DNA from: an uncultured Bacillota bacterium
Lineage (GTDB): Bacteria; Bacillota; Dehalobacteriia; UBA7702
Reading direction: 5' to 3'
Assembly: GCA_934702375.1 (NCBI GenBank)
Contig: CAKUYE010000022.1
Span: forward strand, 1 to 33,752
DNA length: 33,752 nt
The notes beneath the pieces were generated by a model. That model was not told where the DNA came from. It searched no databases and was given only the letters and a program-made list of their open reading frames with translations. Of the stretch, positions 23,338-32,688 are shown piece by piece. Made by a program: the position numbers and the translations under genes. Each line of letters begins with the position of its first letter. Within the stretch, counting starts at the first letter, position 1.

Positions 23338-23353
23338 TGCAAGAACCGTGCCA
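23338..23353 (-). promoter_or_regulatory. Sigma-54 promoter of the mtbB-mtbC-TSUP operon
   Basis: On the minus strand TGGCACGGTTCTTGCA is an exact match to TGGCACG-N4-TTGCA. It lies about 40 bases upstream of the mtbB start, with three perfect palindromes 85-200 bases further upstream. Confidence 0.93.
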
Positions 23354-23427
23354 AAAAAAAAACAAATCCAACAAAAAAGGCTCTGAATAGGGTTTTTGTA
23401 AAGAAGAGAAAAAGAACATCAAAAATC

Positions 23428-23447
23428 CCGATGCGTATACGCATCGG
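23428..23447. promoter_or_regulatory. Activator binding-site palindrome 1
   Basis: CCGATGCGTATACGCATCGG is a perfect 20-bp palindrome, with core GATGCGTnnACGCATC. It is about 90 bases upstream of the sigma-54 promoter, a typical place for enhancer-binding proteins. Confidence 0.85.
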
Positions 23448-23505
23448 AATGCTCTGTAAAGATTTTCTATTTCAGAAAAAAATTCAAAACTTCGTGTTAT
23501 CAGTT

Positions 23506-23523
23506 CGATGCGTTGACGCATCG
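23506..23523. promoter_or_regulatory. Activator binding-site palindrome 2
   Basis: CGATGCGTTGACGCATCG has the same core as the site at 23428-23447; the two centres are 77 bases apart, about seven helical turns. Confidence 0.85.
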
Positions 23524-23529
23524 CAATTT

Positions 23530-23545
23530 GATGCGTCAACGCATC
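23530..23545. promoter_or_regulatory. Activator binding-site palindrome 3
   Basis: GATGCGTCAACGCATC is the third copy of the core, 23 bases centre to centre (about two turns) from the second. It lies 42 bases downstream of the activator stop codon. Confidence 0.85.
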
Positions 23546-23587
23546 ACTCTCGGTTTTGACATATAAGAGCCGTGATAAGGCCGGGCT

Positions 23588-25327
23588 TTAAGGCTTCCGC
23601 TCCTTAAATTTATTTAACATTCGCACAACGGTGCTCTGGTTGACCCCCAACGTCTCCGCGGCCTTACGAGTAGAGCCAAAGCGATCCATGGCCGTAGTGA
23701 CCAAAATACGGTCCAACTCTTCTCTGGCCTCCATCAGAGGCAGGATCTCGGTACAAATGATCCGATTGGAAAGAATCGGCTTACCCAAAACCTCCCGGAG
23801 CAGTCCTTCCCCAATGACATCTTCCTCGGCGGATACGGCAAACCGCTCCACCACGTGCATCAGCTCCCGGACATTTCCGGGCCAATCGTACTGTACAAGG
23901 CCTTGGAGTACCTCCTCGGCAAAGCGCTTGTGAAAGTGATATTGATGATTGAATTTTTGCAAAAAGAGTTTTGCCAGAGGTTGGATATCTTCCTTCCGCT
24001 CCCGAAGAGGCGGCAGATGAATCGGCATAACATTCAGGCGGTAGTAGAGGTCTTTACGAAATTCGCCCTGTTCCACCATTTCCTTAAGATTCCGATTGGT
24101 GACAGCAACAACCCGGACATCAATGGGGATCTTTTTCACGCCGCCAAGGCGCTGAATTTTGCGGTCCTGTAAAAATTCAAGCAGCTTCACCTGGAGAAGC
24201 AAAGGCATTTCTCCGATTTCATCAAGGAAAATCGTTCCTTTATTGCCGGCTTCGATAACGCCGATTTTGCCTTCCTTCAAAGCGCCGCTAAAGGCCCCGG
24301 GCATATAGCCGAAAAGCTCCGACTCCAACAGCTCCGAGGGAATCAGACCGCAGTTCACCTTCATCAGGGGGGAACCGCTGCGATTGCTGAGGCTGTGGAT
24401 CAGATTGGCAACGACTTCCTTTCCGGCGCCGGTTTCCCCATCCACCAGCACCGTAACATCGGTGGGAGCGATACGCATAATGGTTTTGCGAACCTCCTTC
24501 ATAGCGGGACTTTCAAAGACATAGTTTTTCTGACTGATGACCCGCTGGCGCAGAGCCACCAATTCCTTTTTGCTGTCATCCAGCTCCCGGGCAATGGATT
24601 CATTTTCCTGCACCAGCTCGTTGATGGCATTGATATCCTTGGAGGTACACAAAACGTATTCCAGCCGCTTTCCGCCATCGGCATCTCCGGTATAGAGAGG
24701 AATAGCGGTAGAGATAATGTAGCGGCCGGAAGCCACTTCCACAATCTTTTCCACCTTTTCATCCTTGGCAATCACCTCTAAGGTGATACTTTCGGAAAAG
24801 ATCCCCCTCTTTTGCAGCTCCTGAACATTGCGGCCGATACAATCGTCCCGACCGACACCACAGATCTTTTCGCTTTGAGGATTCATATAGAGGACCTTGC
24901 CGTTGCGGTCGGTCACAAAAATCTCTTCTTCGATATCGTTGAAGATCTTATCATAAAACGCCCAACGAAATCGGGCAAGAGTGATATCGGCAAGAAGCTC
25001 CGTATTCTCCAGGACAAAACCGGGAAGCCCCCGATCATCCAAAACAAGGACGATTTGATATCTTTTCAGGATCGAAATCACATCAAAAACCGATTCCCGA
25101 CCGAAAAGGACCGCCACATCGGAGAGCGGCTCCACCTCCGTAAGGAGAGCTTTTGTCTTTTGATGCTCAAGAAAGTACGTCATTAACGCCATTTTGCTGT
25201 AAAGCCGACAGCCCTCTTTTTTTACGGCGATATAATCCACCGTTTTCCCCACAATATCCTCCCGGGTGATGGGCTGCTGTTCGTCCCATAACATGAGATT
25301 GTCGTTTTTCCATTGTAGCAGCTGCAT
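23588..25327 (-). CDS. Sigma-54-dependent activator of the dimethylamine operon (N-terminal sensor - PAS - AAA+ - HTH)
   Basis: This 579-residue enhancer-binding protein is longer than the other two. Residues 1-120 form a sensor segment that partly resembles CBS-type folds (uncertain). A PAS domain spans about 122-235 (EEEIFVTDRNGKVLYMNP), a coiled region about 236-265. The AAA+ core has Walker A GETGAGKE (297-304), the sigma-54 loop GAFSGA (344-349; Ser in place of Thr) and Walker B GTIFLDEI (364-371). The C-terminal helix-turn-helix contains STRKAAETLGVNQSTVVRML. The gene lies directly upstream of the palindromes and sigma-54 promoter of mtbB, so it is the natural candidate to bind GATGCGTnnACGCATC. 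The ATG has GGAGG about ten bases upstream. No convincing own promoter is visible. Confidence 0.92.
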   Translation of the reverse strand: MQLLQWKNDNLMLWDEQQPITREDIVGKTVDYIAVKKEGCRLYSKMALMTYFLEHQKTKALLTEVEPLSDVAVLFGRESVFDVISILKRYQIVLVLDDRGLPGFVLENTELLADITLARFRWAFYDKIFNDIEEEIFVTDRNGKVLYMNPQSEKICGVGRDDCIGRNVQELQKRGIFSESITLEVIAKDEKVEKIVEVASGRYIISTAIPLYTGDADGGKRLEYVLCTSKDINAINELVQENESIARELDDSKKELVALRQRVISQKNYVFESPAMKEVRKTIMRIAPTDVTVLVDGETGAGKEVVANLIHSLSNRSGSPLMKVNCGLIPSELLESELFGYMPGAFSGALKEGKIGVIEAGNKGTIFLDEIGEMPLLLQVKLLEFLQDRKIQRLGGVKKIPIDVRVVAVTNRNLKEMVEQGEFRKDLYYRLNVMPIHLPPLRERKEDIQPLAKLFLQKFNHQYHFHKRFAEEVLQGLVQYDWPGNVRELMHVVERFAVSAEEDVIGEGLLREVLGKPILSNRIICTEILPLMEAREELDRILVTTAMDRFGSTRKAAETLGVNQSTVVRMLNKFKERKP

Positions 25328-25354
25328 ATACAGACGCCCTCCGTAATATTTAAG

Positions 25355-25384
25355 AAAAAGAGCCTCTCAAAAGAAGCTCTTTTT
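25355..25384 (-). terminator. Terminator of the pth-mfd-foldase operon
   Basis: AAAAAGAGC (25355-25363) pairs perfectly with GCTCTTTTT (25376-25384). On the minus strand the stem ends in a TTTTT run. It lies 12 bases after the foldase stop and works in either direction. Confidence 0.85.
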
Positions 25385-25395
25385 ACAATATCCTT

Positions 25396-26526
25396 TTAGT
25401 TGCTTTCCTCATCGGCGGCATCGTCTGCGGCCTCGGCTCCGTCGGCATCATTACCGTTGTCGCTTTCCTCGGCAGCGTCATCCTCGGTCTTTTTGGCATC
25501 GGTTTTGTTGTTGCCGTAGTTGATGACGACATCGGCTTTTTCTTTGTATTCATCCATGTAGGTATTGAAGGCTTCCTGCTGTTTTTCGGCAAGGAGATCC
25601 TTGCGGATGGATTTAATGAGCTTGTCGTAGTCGTGATCCTTATCCTGAATCCCGGTGCAAAGAATGATATGGTAGCCATAGGTACTCTTAACCGGTTCTT
25701 CGGTATACTGACCTTTTTCCGTAAGGGCGAAGGAAGCTGTGGTAAATTCTTCCACATAGGAGCTGTCGGCCCGGGTAAAGGAGCCATCCAGAGCACCGCC
25801 GTTGGCAGCGGAGGCGGTGTCATCGGAGTTTTCCTTGGCCAGTTCGGCAAAGTCGGCACCGTCATCCAGCTGAGCGATGAGGTCCTTGGCTTTGGCTTCT
25901 GCGGCGGCCCATTCTTCATCGGTATAGATCGTACTGCCGTTTTCATCGGTTTCCGCAGTTCTGCCATCGGCAACCTCCGGTGTAACCAGAATATGAGATA
26001 CGGTACGGTTGTCGTAATTTTCCGGAGCTTCGTTGTAGGCCTTTACCGCGGCTTTTTTGGAGACCTTAATACCCTGCTCCTCACCGAGGTATTCCCCGAG
26101 TTTTTCCGAATAGAGCTGTACGCCGAGGATATCTTTGAGCATGTCTTCACCAAGGCCGTACTGGGTCTTAATGGTAGAGATCGCCTGGGTGTAGCCGCTC
26201 TTATCCGTTACGCCGAGGGCGGAGTAGATATACTCGGTCAGCTCATCGTCGCTGGGAGCACAGCCGACTTCTTCGGCGGCCTGTTTTACTTCTTCCATAT
26301 AAACAAGGCTTTCAATGGCCTGGGTTTTGAGCATTTCGCCCATATCCGAGGTCATATTAAAACCACTGCTGAGACCATACATCGACATCGTGTAATTCAC
26401 ATATTCACGATAGGCATCTTGAGAAATTTTCTCGCCGTTGACCGTTGCCACAGGATCTGCGCCGCAGGCGGCAAAGGCAAAGACAGCTGCCACACTCAAA
26501 AGCAGCGCCATAAATTTCTTTTTCAT
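25396..26526 (-). CDS. PpiC/PrsA-like peptidyl-prolyl isomerase lipoprotein
   Basis: This 376-residue extracytoplasmic foldase has a type II signal peptide (MKKKFMALLLSVAAVFAFAAC; lipobox FAAC, Cys21), a SurA-type N-terminal segment (GEKISQDAYREYVNYTM), then a parvulin domain about 175-310 (RTVSHILVT, AKDLIAQLDDGADFAELAKE, GYHIILCTG). An acidic, low-complexity tail (about 345-376, rich in Asp, Glu and Ala) follows. It would assist folding of secreted proteins at the outer face of the membrane. It is the last gene of the pth-mfd operon and paralogous to 26623-27633. The ribosome site (AAAGGTGG, rather distant) is weak compared with its neighbours. The spacer 26527-26622 is A+T-rich without clear signals. 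Confidence 0.9.
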   Translation of the reverse strand: MKKKFMALLLSVAAVFAFAACGADPVATVNGEKISQDAYREYVNYTMSMYGLSSGFNMTSDMGEMLKTQAIESLVYMEEVKQAAEEVGCAPSDDELTEYIYSALGVTDKSGYTQAISTIKTQYGLGEDMLKDILGVQLYSEKLGEYLGEEQGIKVSKKAAVKAYNEAPENYDNRTVSHILVTPEVADGRTAETDENGSTIYTDEEWAAAEAKAKDLIAQLDDGADFAELAKENSDDTASAANGGALDGSFTRADSSYVEEFTTASFALTEKGQYTEEPVKSTYGYHIILCTGIQDKDHDYDKLIKSIRKDLLAEKQQEAFNTYMDEYKEKADVVINYGNNKTDAKKTEDDAAEESDNGNDADGAEAADDAADEESN

Positions 26527-26622
26527 AACGTTATCATTTCCACCTTTCAGATTGTTTGCACACTGATTTTATTATATCCGATTTTCAAAAGAATTTCAAT
26601 ATCTGTCCCATATTTTTCACAG

Positions 26623-27633
26623 TTATTTCCAATTTTCCGAATGATATTGGATATCCGCTGCGGCCTTGCGCTCCTCCATGTAAGAGGAAAGCAAAGCGTT
26701 ACCCTTTTCCGCTTCCTTTTGCTCGGAGATATAGGCAAGGACGCCGTCCATATCCTCGGGAGAGATAACGTCCCGACAATAAAGGATCTCATAGCCTTTT
26801 TCCGTTTTCAGCGGCGTTTTGCTGTAGCTTCCCGATGTTTTCAGGGCAAAGGCCGCCATCCGAAAATCTTCGGTATAGCCCTCGCCGTTGCGGTAGATCA
26901 CATCGTCGATGATCCCGCCGTTGTTGGCGGTGGCATCGTCATCGGAATATTTCAGCGCCAGCAGCGAAAAAGTCTCGCCGTTATCCAGCTCGGCGATAAT
27001 CTTATCCGCCCGCTCTTTGGCGGCAGCCCATTCCTCTTCGGTATAGACGGTGTTGCCATCCCCATCAGCAGAGAGGGTGCGGTCATCGGCGGCATAGGGA
27101 GCTACGAGGATATGCGAGACCACCCGAAAATCGTAAAGACCGGGGTTCTCATCATAAATTCCTTGGGCTTCCTCCTCACTGACGGCAATCGGCGTATCCT
27201 CGGCCAGCACCTCTATGATCCGCTTTTCCAGCAGGCGGCAGCGATACTGATAATAAAAGAAATCATCATCGAGGCCATAGGTATCCATCAACTCCGCCGC
27301 CGCATCTGTCGAGCCATAGTCTTCCGCCAGCTGTTCTTGATAATAGGCATCCGCATCCGCCTCGGCAGGAACACAGTGCAGTTCTTCGGCAGCCTGTTGG
27401 AGCAGGGTGTCGTAAACCAGCTGTTCCGCTACGACTTCCTTCATTTCCGATTCCAGGGTTTCGCCGTTGGCATCGTAAATTTTACCGAGGTTATCCCAAT
27501 AGGAATCGAAGGCGGATTTTGTAATCGCCTCACCGTTGACCTCGGCAACATTCTTTTCTCCGCAGCCGCAAAGAGCCGCAGTGCAAAAGAAAAGCAAAGA
27601 AAGGATCAAAAAAAGATGCTTCCGTATTTTCAT
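26623..27633 (-). CDS. PpiC/PrsA-like peptidyl-prolyl isomerase lipoprotein, second copy
   Basis: This 336-residue paralogue of the preceding protein has a lipoprotein signal ending LCGC (Cys24), a SurA-type segment (NGEAITKSAFDSYWDNLGK) and a parvulin domain (FRVVSHILVAPYAADDRT, ADKIIAELDNGETFSLLALK, GYEILYCRDV). It lacks the acidic tail of the other copy. Residues shared in the domain include SHILV, DTGGxx-like glycines and the GYxIxxC segment. It begins 41 bases after mfd with AGGAGA upstream. Two foldases in tandem suggest heavy use of exported proteins or divided client sets. The activity call is by family; some members of this group act only as chaperones. Confidence 0.9.
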   Translation of the reverse strand: MKIRKHLFLILSLLFFCTAALCGCGEKNVAEVNGEAITKSAFDSYWDNLGKIYDANGETLESEMKEVVAEQLVYDTLLQQAAEELHCVPAEADADAYYQEQLAEDYGSTDAAAELMDTYGLDDDFFYYQYRCRLLEKRIIEVLAEDTPIAVSEEEAQGIYDENPGLYDFRVVSHILVAPYAADDRTLSADGDGNTVYTEEEWAAAKERADKIIAELDNGETFSLLALKYSDDDATANNGGIIDDVIYRNGEGYTEDFRMAAFALKTSGSYSKTPLKTEKGYEILYCRDVISPEDMDGVLAYISEQKEAEKGNALLSSYMEERKAAADIQYHSENWK

Positions 27634-27674
27634 AAACGATCTCCTGTTTCTTCATACAAAATAAATGCGATCTG

Positions 27675-30600
27675 TTACTCCGAGGGCGTCGGTTCTTCGG
27701 GGGCTTTTTTCTGTGTCCGCTTTACCAGGAAGGTCATGACCTTCAAGGTAAACATCAGAGCTTTTACCGGCGAAAGCTTTCCGGTACGCACCGTAATTCC
27801 CAAATGTTCCCCCATGGCAAAGGCAAAGTAACGGCCAAATTCCTTAAACAGCGCCGCAACGGCATCGCCATCCACATCGTTGACCCCTTCAAAGGTCAGT
27901 ACGAATTCATTCTTTTTCTGCACTGCCGAGATCAGCCCCAGCCGCTCCGCCAGAAGCTTCAAACGGATTACAAGGAACAGATTGTAGACCGGGTCCGGAA
28001 TGGAGCCGAAGCGATCCTCCAGCTCATCAAGGCATTCCTTGTACTCACTGCCATTGCGGATCTCGGAGATCTTTTTGTAGATCGCCGTTTTGATATCATT
28101 ATCCCCAACGTAATCGTCGGGAAGATAAGCAGAGCACAGCACGGAAATGGACACCTCTTCCCGGGGCTTTTCCACCACCTTGCCGCTGAGCCGCCGGACT
28201 TCCTCTTCGATAAGGCGACAGTACATCTCAAAACCCACCGAGACCATATGACCGCTTTGCTCCGCACCGAGGATATTCCCGGCACCGCGGATTTCCATAT
28301 CCCGCATGGCGATTTTAAAGCCGCTGCCGAGATCGGTGTAATCCCGCACCGCAGCCAATCGTTTTTGTGCCGGGGTATTCAGCAGCTTGCCCTTGGGATA
28401 AAAGAAATAGGCAAAGGCCTGACGGCGGCTGCGGCCGACACGCCCTCGAATCTGATACATCTGAGAAAGGCCAAACCGATCGGCATTGTCCAGAATCAAC
28501 GTATTGACGTTGGGCAGATCCAGCCCGGATTCCACAATGGTGGTGCAAAGAAGAATATCGGCCTCCCGGCGCATGAAATCCATCATCACCTGTTCCAGCT
28601 GGGTTTCGCTCATCTGGCCGTGACCGATGAGAATTTCCGCCGTAGGCACCAGCTCTTTGAGCTTTCCGGCGACGGAATCCATATCATCGACCCGGTTATG
28701 AATGTAGTAGATCTGACCGCCCCGGTCAATCTCCCGTTCAATGGCTTCCTTGATCAGCCGCTCCTGATATTCCATGACATAGGTCTTTACCGGCTGACGA
28801 AAAGCCGGCGGCGTTTCGATGATGCTGATATCCCGCACCCCCACCAGAGACATATGGAGGGTTCGGGGAATCGGCGTTGCCGACATGGCCAAAACGTCGA
28901 TATTCTGTTTCAGCTTTTTGATTTTTTCCTTATGGGTCACGCCAAAGCGCTGTTCTTCATCGATGATGAGCAGCCCCAAATCCTTGTAAAAGATCCTTTT
29001 ATTAAAGAGCATATGGGTACCGATGACGACATCCACTTCTCCGGCGGCAAGGCCGTCGATAACCCGATCCGCTTCTTTTTTCGTTTTGAAGCGGCTGAGA
29101 CCGCCGACCCGAACGCCAAAGCGCTCCAGCCGCTCCCGGAAGGTGCGCTCGTGCTGCTGGGCCAAAACCGTAGTAGGCACCAGCACCGCCACCTGTTTGC
29201 CATCGAGAACGGCCTTAAAGGCAGCCCGAAGGGCAACCTCGGTTTTGCCGTAGCCCACATCGCCGCAAAGGAGCCGATCCATGGGACGGCTCCGCTCCAT
29301 ATCGGCTTTGATATCCCGAATGGCATCGAGTTGATCCGGGGTTTCCTCATAGGGGAAGCCGGCTTCCATTTCCCGCTGCCAATCACTGTCCGGAGAAAAG
29401 GCATAGCCCTTTTGTTTTTCCCGCTCGGCATAGAGGTGAATCAGCTCTTGGGCCATCTCCCGAACGGAACCTCGGACCTTTTCCTTGGTGGCCCGCCATT
29501 CCTTGCCCCCAAGGCGGTTGACTTTTGGCTTCAGCTCGCCATTGCCGATGTACCGTTGGAGCATATCCATTTGCTCCGTGGGGATATACAGCTTATCGCT
29601 GCCCTCGTAACGGATTTGCAGATAATCCCGCTCGGTACCGCCGACGTTGAGCCGCTCCATCCCCAGATACTGGCCGATGCCGTGGGTTTCGTGAACAACG
29701 TAATCGCCAACTTTGAGATCCACAAAGGAAGCAATGGGGTTGGACTTTTTCTTTTTTCGTTTCGGCGCCGGTGCCGCTGACCGGGCAAAGCCGCCGAGAT
29801 CCCGCTCGGAGATATAGTATGCCGGAATGGCATAGGCCTCCAGACTGGTTTCCAGGGGGAAATTCACCACTTCGCAGCGGGTCAGCTCCCGGGATTTTTT
29901 AATCCCCTCCATCCGTTTGCGGCCGGCTTCATCGGCGGCGCAAAGGTAGACCTCCCCTTTGGCGGTAAGCTCGGTAAGCTCCTCAAGGCGTTCCTCTACA
30001 GGACGGTAAAAGGAAAATTCCCGAAGGGCCACATTGTCCAGAACCTTGGTGCGCAACCCCGTGGGCTGCTGCAAAAAGGAAAAGGACAACAGCTTAAAGC
30101 GGTTCAACGCCGCAAAAACCTCTTCGCCCTTACGGAAATCCTCGGCATACCCCGGCAGGATCTCCCCTTCCATATACAGCTCCCGGTAGATCTCTGCCAG
30201 CTCCTGATCATCCTGGTCCAAACCCTCCCGAATACGGGCGGCTTCTTCAATGATGATCATACTTCCGGCAGGGAGATAATTTTCCAGATAGGCTTCGGGA
30301 TAAAAATAGGACATCAGCTGTTCCGTAACATCGGGGAGAGTCCCCTGGGCAAGGTAGTCCAAAAGCCGCTCGGTGCGGCCGAGACAGCGCTGTTTTTTAT
30401 CCCCTTTCAGCTTTTGAGCCATGGCTTCGGTTTCCAGACGAATCCGCTCAACCCCCTTTTCCTGACCGCTCAGGGGCAGGAAAAAGGCAGCGCCGGGGCA
30501 AATCACCGCGACATCGCAATCATCGAGAGAAACCTGGGTTTCCGCTTCGAAGCAGCGGATGGATTCAATTTCATCGTCAAAAAAGTCGATGCGGTAAGGA

Positions 30601-31172
30601 TGCACCGCCGAAGGGGGAAAGACATCAACAATGCTGCCCCGCAGGCTGAAGGTGCCCCGTTCCTCGGTGAGAACATCCCGAACATAGCCCATATCCACCA
30701 GCTTGGCGGCGAAATCGGCAATATCGATCACATCGCCGCAGCGAAGGGTAAAGGAGGCATTTTTCCAGATATCCGGGGGAATCACCCGCCGGGAAAGGGT
30801 GTGCCGCGACACCACGGCGAAAAAGGGCTTTTCTGCTAAAAGCCCCTCTAATACATGGATACGATCCAATTTTTGGCTGTCATTCCCGGCCATCGACTCG
30901 TATGGCATCAGGTCTCTTGCAGGGTAAAACCCCGTTTCCTCGGAAGAGAGAAAACGGCGCACCGCATTGCGCAGCTTTTTGGCCTGCTCGTCGGTTTCCG
31001 TCACGTAGAGCACAGACCGTTGCTGTTCCTTTACCGCAGACACGGCAAAAAGCAGGCGGATTTCCTCAGTGGGGCCGCAGATTTCGTACCCGCCGAGGCT
31101 ATCGCCCTGAAATACCTTATGATATTCGGGAATATATTGCCAAAGGAAATCCGGTTTTGTCATTTCTATCAT
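27675..31172 (-). CDS. mfd: Transcription-repair coupling factor
   Basis: This 1165-residue, full-length Mfd releases RNA polymerase stalled at DNA damage and recruits UvrA. The UvrB-like N-terminal module is followed by the polymerase-interacting CarD-like domain (about 490-590; DLKVGDYVVHETHGIGQYLG), the RecG-like helicase with Walker A LLCGDVGYGKTEVA and DEEQ box (LLIIDEEQRFGV), the second helicase domain (GRVGRSRRQAFAYFF) and the C-terminal UvrA-binding region. The stop of pth is 35 bases upstream; the start is ATG at 31172 with AGGAAA close by, and a second ATG three codons later is possible. Order pth-mfd-PpiC is common in Clostridia and supports that placement. Nothing is missing or frameshifted. 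Confidence 0.97.
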   Translation of the reverse strand: MIEMTKPDFLWQYIPEYHKVFQGDSLGGYEICGPTEEIRLLFAVSAVKEQQRSVLYVTETDEQAKKLRNAVRRFLSSEETGFYPARDLMPYESMAGNDSQKLDRIHVLEGLLAEKPFFAVVSRHTLSRRVIPPDIWKNASFTLRCGDVIDIADFAAKLVDMGYVRDVLTEERGTFSLRGSIVDVFPPSAVHPYRIDFFDDEIESIRCFEAETQVSLDDCDVAVICPGAAFFLPLSGQEKGVERIRLETEAMAQKLKGDKKQRCLGRTERLLDYLAQGTLPDVTEQLMSYFYPEAYLENYLPAGSMIIIEEAARIREGLDQDDQELAEIYRELYMEGEILPGYAEDFRKGEEVFAALNRFKLLSFSFLQQPTGLRTKVLDNVALREFSFYRPVEERLEELTELTAKGEVYLCAADEAGRKRMEGIKKSRELTRCEVVNFPLETSLEAYAIPAYYISERDLGGFARSAAPAPKRKKKKSNPIASFVDLKVGDYVVHETHGIGQYLGMERLNVGGTERDYLQIRYEGSDKLYIPTEQMDMLQRYIGNGELKPKVNRLGGKEWRATKEKVRGSVREMAQELIHLYAEREKQKGYAFSPDSDWQREMEAGFPYEETPDQLDAIRDIKADMERSRPMDRLLCGDVGYGKTEVALRAAFKAVLDGKQVAVLVPTTVLAQQHERTFRERLERFGVRVGGLSRFKTKKEADRVIDGLAAGEVDVVIGTHMLFNKRIFYKDLGLLIIDEEQRFGVTHKEKIKKLKQNIDVLAMSATPIPRTLHMSLVGVRDISIIETPPAFRQPVKTYVMEYQERLIKEAIEREIDRGGQIYYIHNRVDDMDSVAGKLKELVPTAEILIGHGQMSETQLEQVMMDFMRREADILLCTTIVESGLDLPNVNTLILDNADRFGLSQMYQIRGRVGRSRRQAFAYFFYPKGKLLNTPAQKRLAAVRDYTDLGSGFKIAMRDMEIRGAGNILGAEQSGHMVSVGFEMYCRLIEEEVRRLSGKVVEKPREEVSISVLCSAYLPDDYVGDNDIKTAIYKKISEIRNGSEYKECLDELEDRFGSIPDPVYNLFLVIRLKLLAERLGLISAVQKKNEFVLTFEGVNDVDGDAVAALFKEFGRYFAFAMGEHLGITVRTGKLSPVKALMFTLKVMTFLVKRTQKKAPEEPTPSE

Positions 31173-31207
31173 ATTTCCTAAAATTCCTTTGATCTTATTT
31201 TATGCAG

Positions 31208-31846
31208 TCAGGAGGAAGAAGATGCTTCTTTTTCCTCTACAGAGGCTTCCGCTGCCTCCGGCTCTTTTTTCTTTTTGGGCTTTGGCAGCTTAGAATAAAC
31301 GTTGTAGCGATTCATCACCGCATCGCTGCCGTCGCTGAGCCACAGCTTCACGGCATCCACGGCAAGCTGCATCATCGAGGACACCTTTTCCCACTCTTCT
31401 TTTCCAAAATGGCCCAGCACGTAGTCAATGACATCATCCCCACGGCCGATACCGATTTTAAGCCGGGGGAAATCATCGCCACCCAAATGGGCAATGATGG
31501 ATTTCAGGCCGTTGTGGCCGCCGCTGCTGCCTTTGGGACGAAAGCGCATCGTCCCTACGGGAAGGGAAAGATCGTCGGCAATGACGAGGATATCTTCATT
31601 TTCCACCTTATAGTACCGGGCCAGCTGACCGACACATTCTCCGCTGAGGTTCATAAAGGTTTGGGGCTTTACCACCAGCACCTTTTCTCCCTGATAGCGA
31701 AAGGTATTGTACAGGCACAACATTCCGTGAAGAGATACCTCGGTATCAAAGGCATCGGCCAGCAGATCCGCTGTAATGAACCCCACGTTATGCCGGGTCG
31801 TTTCATATTTTACGCCGGGATTTCCCAGACCAACAATGATCTTCAT
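31208..31846 (-). CDS. pth: Peptidyl-tRNA hydrolase
   Basis: This 212-residue protein cleaves peptidyl-tRNA released by stalled ribosomes. Conserved features are GLGNPGVKYETTRHNVGF with Asn9 and the catalytic His19, the LVVKPQTFMNLSGE stretch with its conserved Asn, VIADDLSLPVG and the SSGGHNGLKSI loop. The core ends near 185; a tail of about 30 residues rich in Lys, Glu, Ala and Ser follows and is not part of the usual family fold. AAAGGAG precedes the ATG. It is the first gene of the pth-mfd-foldase operon. The 120-base spacer to the divergent PRC-barrel gene shows TAAAAT-like boxes but no convincing promoter pair. Confidence 0.97.
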   Translation of the reverse strand: MKIIVGLGNPGVKYETTRHNVGFITADLLADAFDTEVSLHGMLCLYNTFRYQGEKVLVVKPQTFMNLSGECVGQLARYYKVENEDILVIADDLSLPVGTMRFRPKGSSGGHNGLKSIIAHLGGDDFPRLKIGIGRGDDVIDYVLGHFGKEEWEKVSSMMQLAVDAVKLWLSDGSDAVMNRYNVYSKLPKPKKKKEPEAAEASVEEKEASSSS

Positions 31847-31967
31847 AGCAAGCTCCTTTTCTGTTCTCTCTGTATTTTATCATATTTTTCCGGAAATAAA
31901 CATAGTAATTTTATATGCCTGATGAACAGAAAACGGACACAAAACCGGAGAAAGGACGGATTACCAC

Positions 31968-32681
31968 ATGGAGATTACTGCAAATCAACTTTTGGGATTG
32001 CCCATATACAGTCTGGAACAGGGCGAAAAGGTGGGACAGGTTCGCAGCTTTTTGCTGGACACCAAGGAAAAGGAGCTGATTGCCCTATTGGTGGCCAATA
32101 AAAAGCTCATCAAAGAGGAAAGCGTGCTCTGCCTTACCGATGTTGCCGGCCTCAGCGCCGAAGCCATTACCGTGGACAGCCCCGAAGTCCTGCGCAAGAA
32201 AAATGAATGCGCTCATTTGAAGGATCGGCTGAAAAATCCTCCGGAAATCGCCGGCCTTTCGGTCATTAAAAAGGACGGCACCTTTTTGGGCAAGGCCGAA
32301 TCCTTTTACATCGACGCCGAAACCGGCGGCATCACCAAAATCGAGCTGGACAACGGCTTTTTCGGCAATATGTTTAAGGAGCGCATCTACCTCACCATGG
32401 AAGAAATCGACATCATCGGCACCGATATGATTCTGGCGAAGGACAATGCCGAGGTAAAAGAACGCAGAGAGCCTTCGACCCTCCACAACATCAAAGAAAA
32501 GGGCAAAGAAAAAAAGACGAACCTCACCGAAACCGCTGCCGGCTGCGGCGAAAAGATTATGGCCATGTCGGGGAAATTCCCCTTCCACCGCAACCATAAG
32601 GTCATCTTCCCCGAGGTGGAAACTGCCGAGGAAATTGACATCACCAAGGAAATGCAATCCGAAGAAGCAACAAAGGAATAA
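31968..32681 (+). CDS. PRC-barrel domain protein
   Basis: This is the only clear plus-strand gene. It encodes 237 residues with two PRC-barrel-type domains (about 1-75, MEITANQLLGLPIYSLEQG and KVGQVRSFLLD; about 90-165, IAGLSVIKKDGTFLGKAESF) and a basic-acidic C-terminal tail. PRC barrels are small beta-barrels seen in RimM, photosynthetic reaction centres and sporulation-linked YlmC/YmxH proteins, where they bind RNA or partner proteins. It is divergent from pth and ends at a strong hairpin shared with the converging MFS gene. The role is unknown; there is no membrane segment or signal peptide. AAAGGA lies about 12 bases before the ATG. Confidence 0.82.
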   Translation: MEITANQLLGLPIYSLEQGEKVGQVRSFLLDTKEKELIALLVANKKLIKEESVLCLTDVAGLSAEAITVDSPEVLRKKNECAHLKDRLKNPPEIAGLSVIKKDGTFLGKAESFYIDAETGGITKIELDNGFFGNMFKERIYLTMEEIDIIGTDMILAKDNAEVKERREPSTLHNIKEKGKEKKTNLTETAAGCGEKIMAMSGKFPFHRNHKVIFPEVETAEEIDITKEMQSEEATKE

Positions 32682-32688
32682 GGAAACC

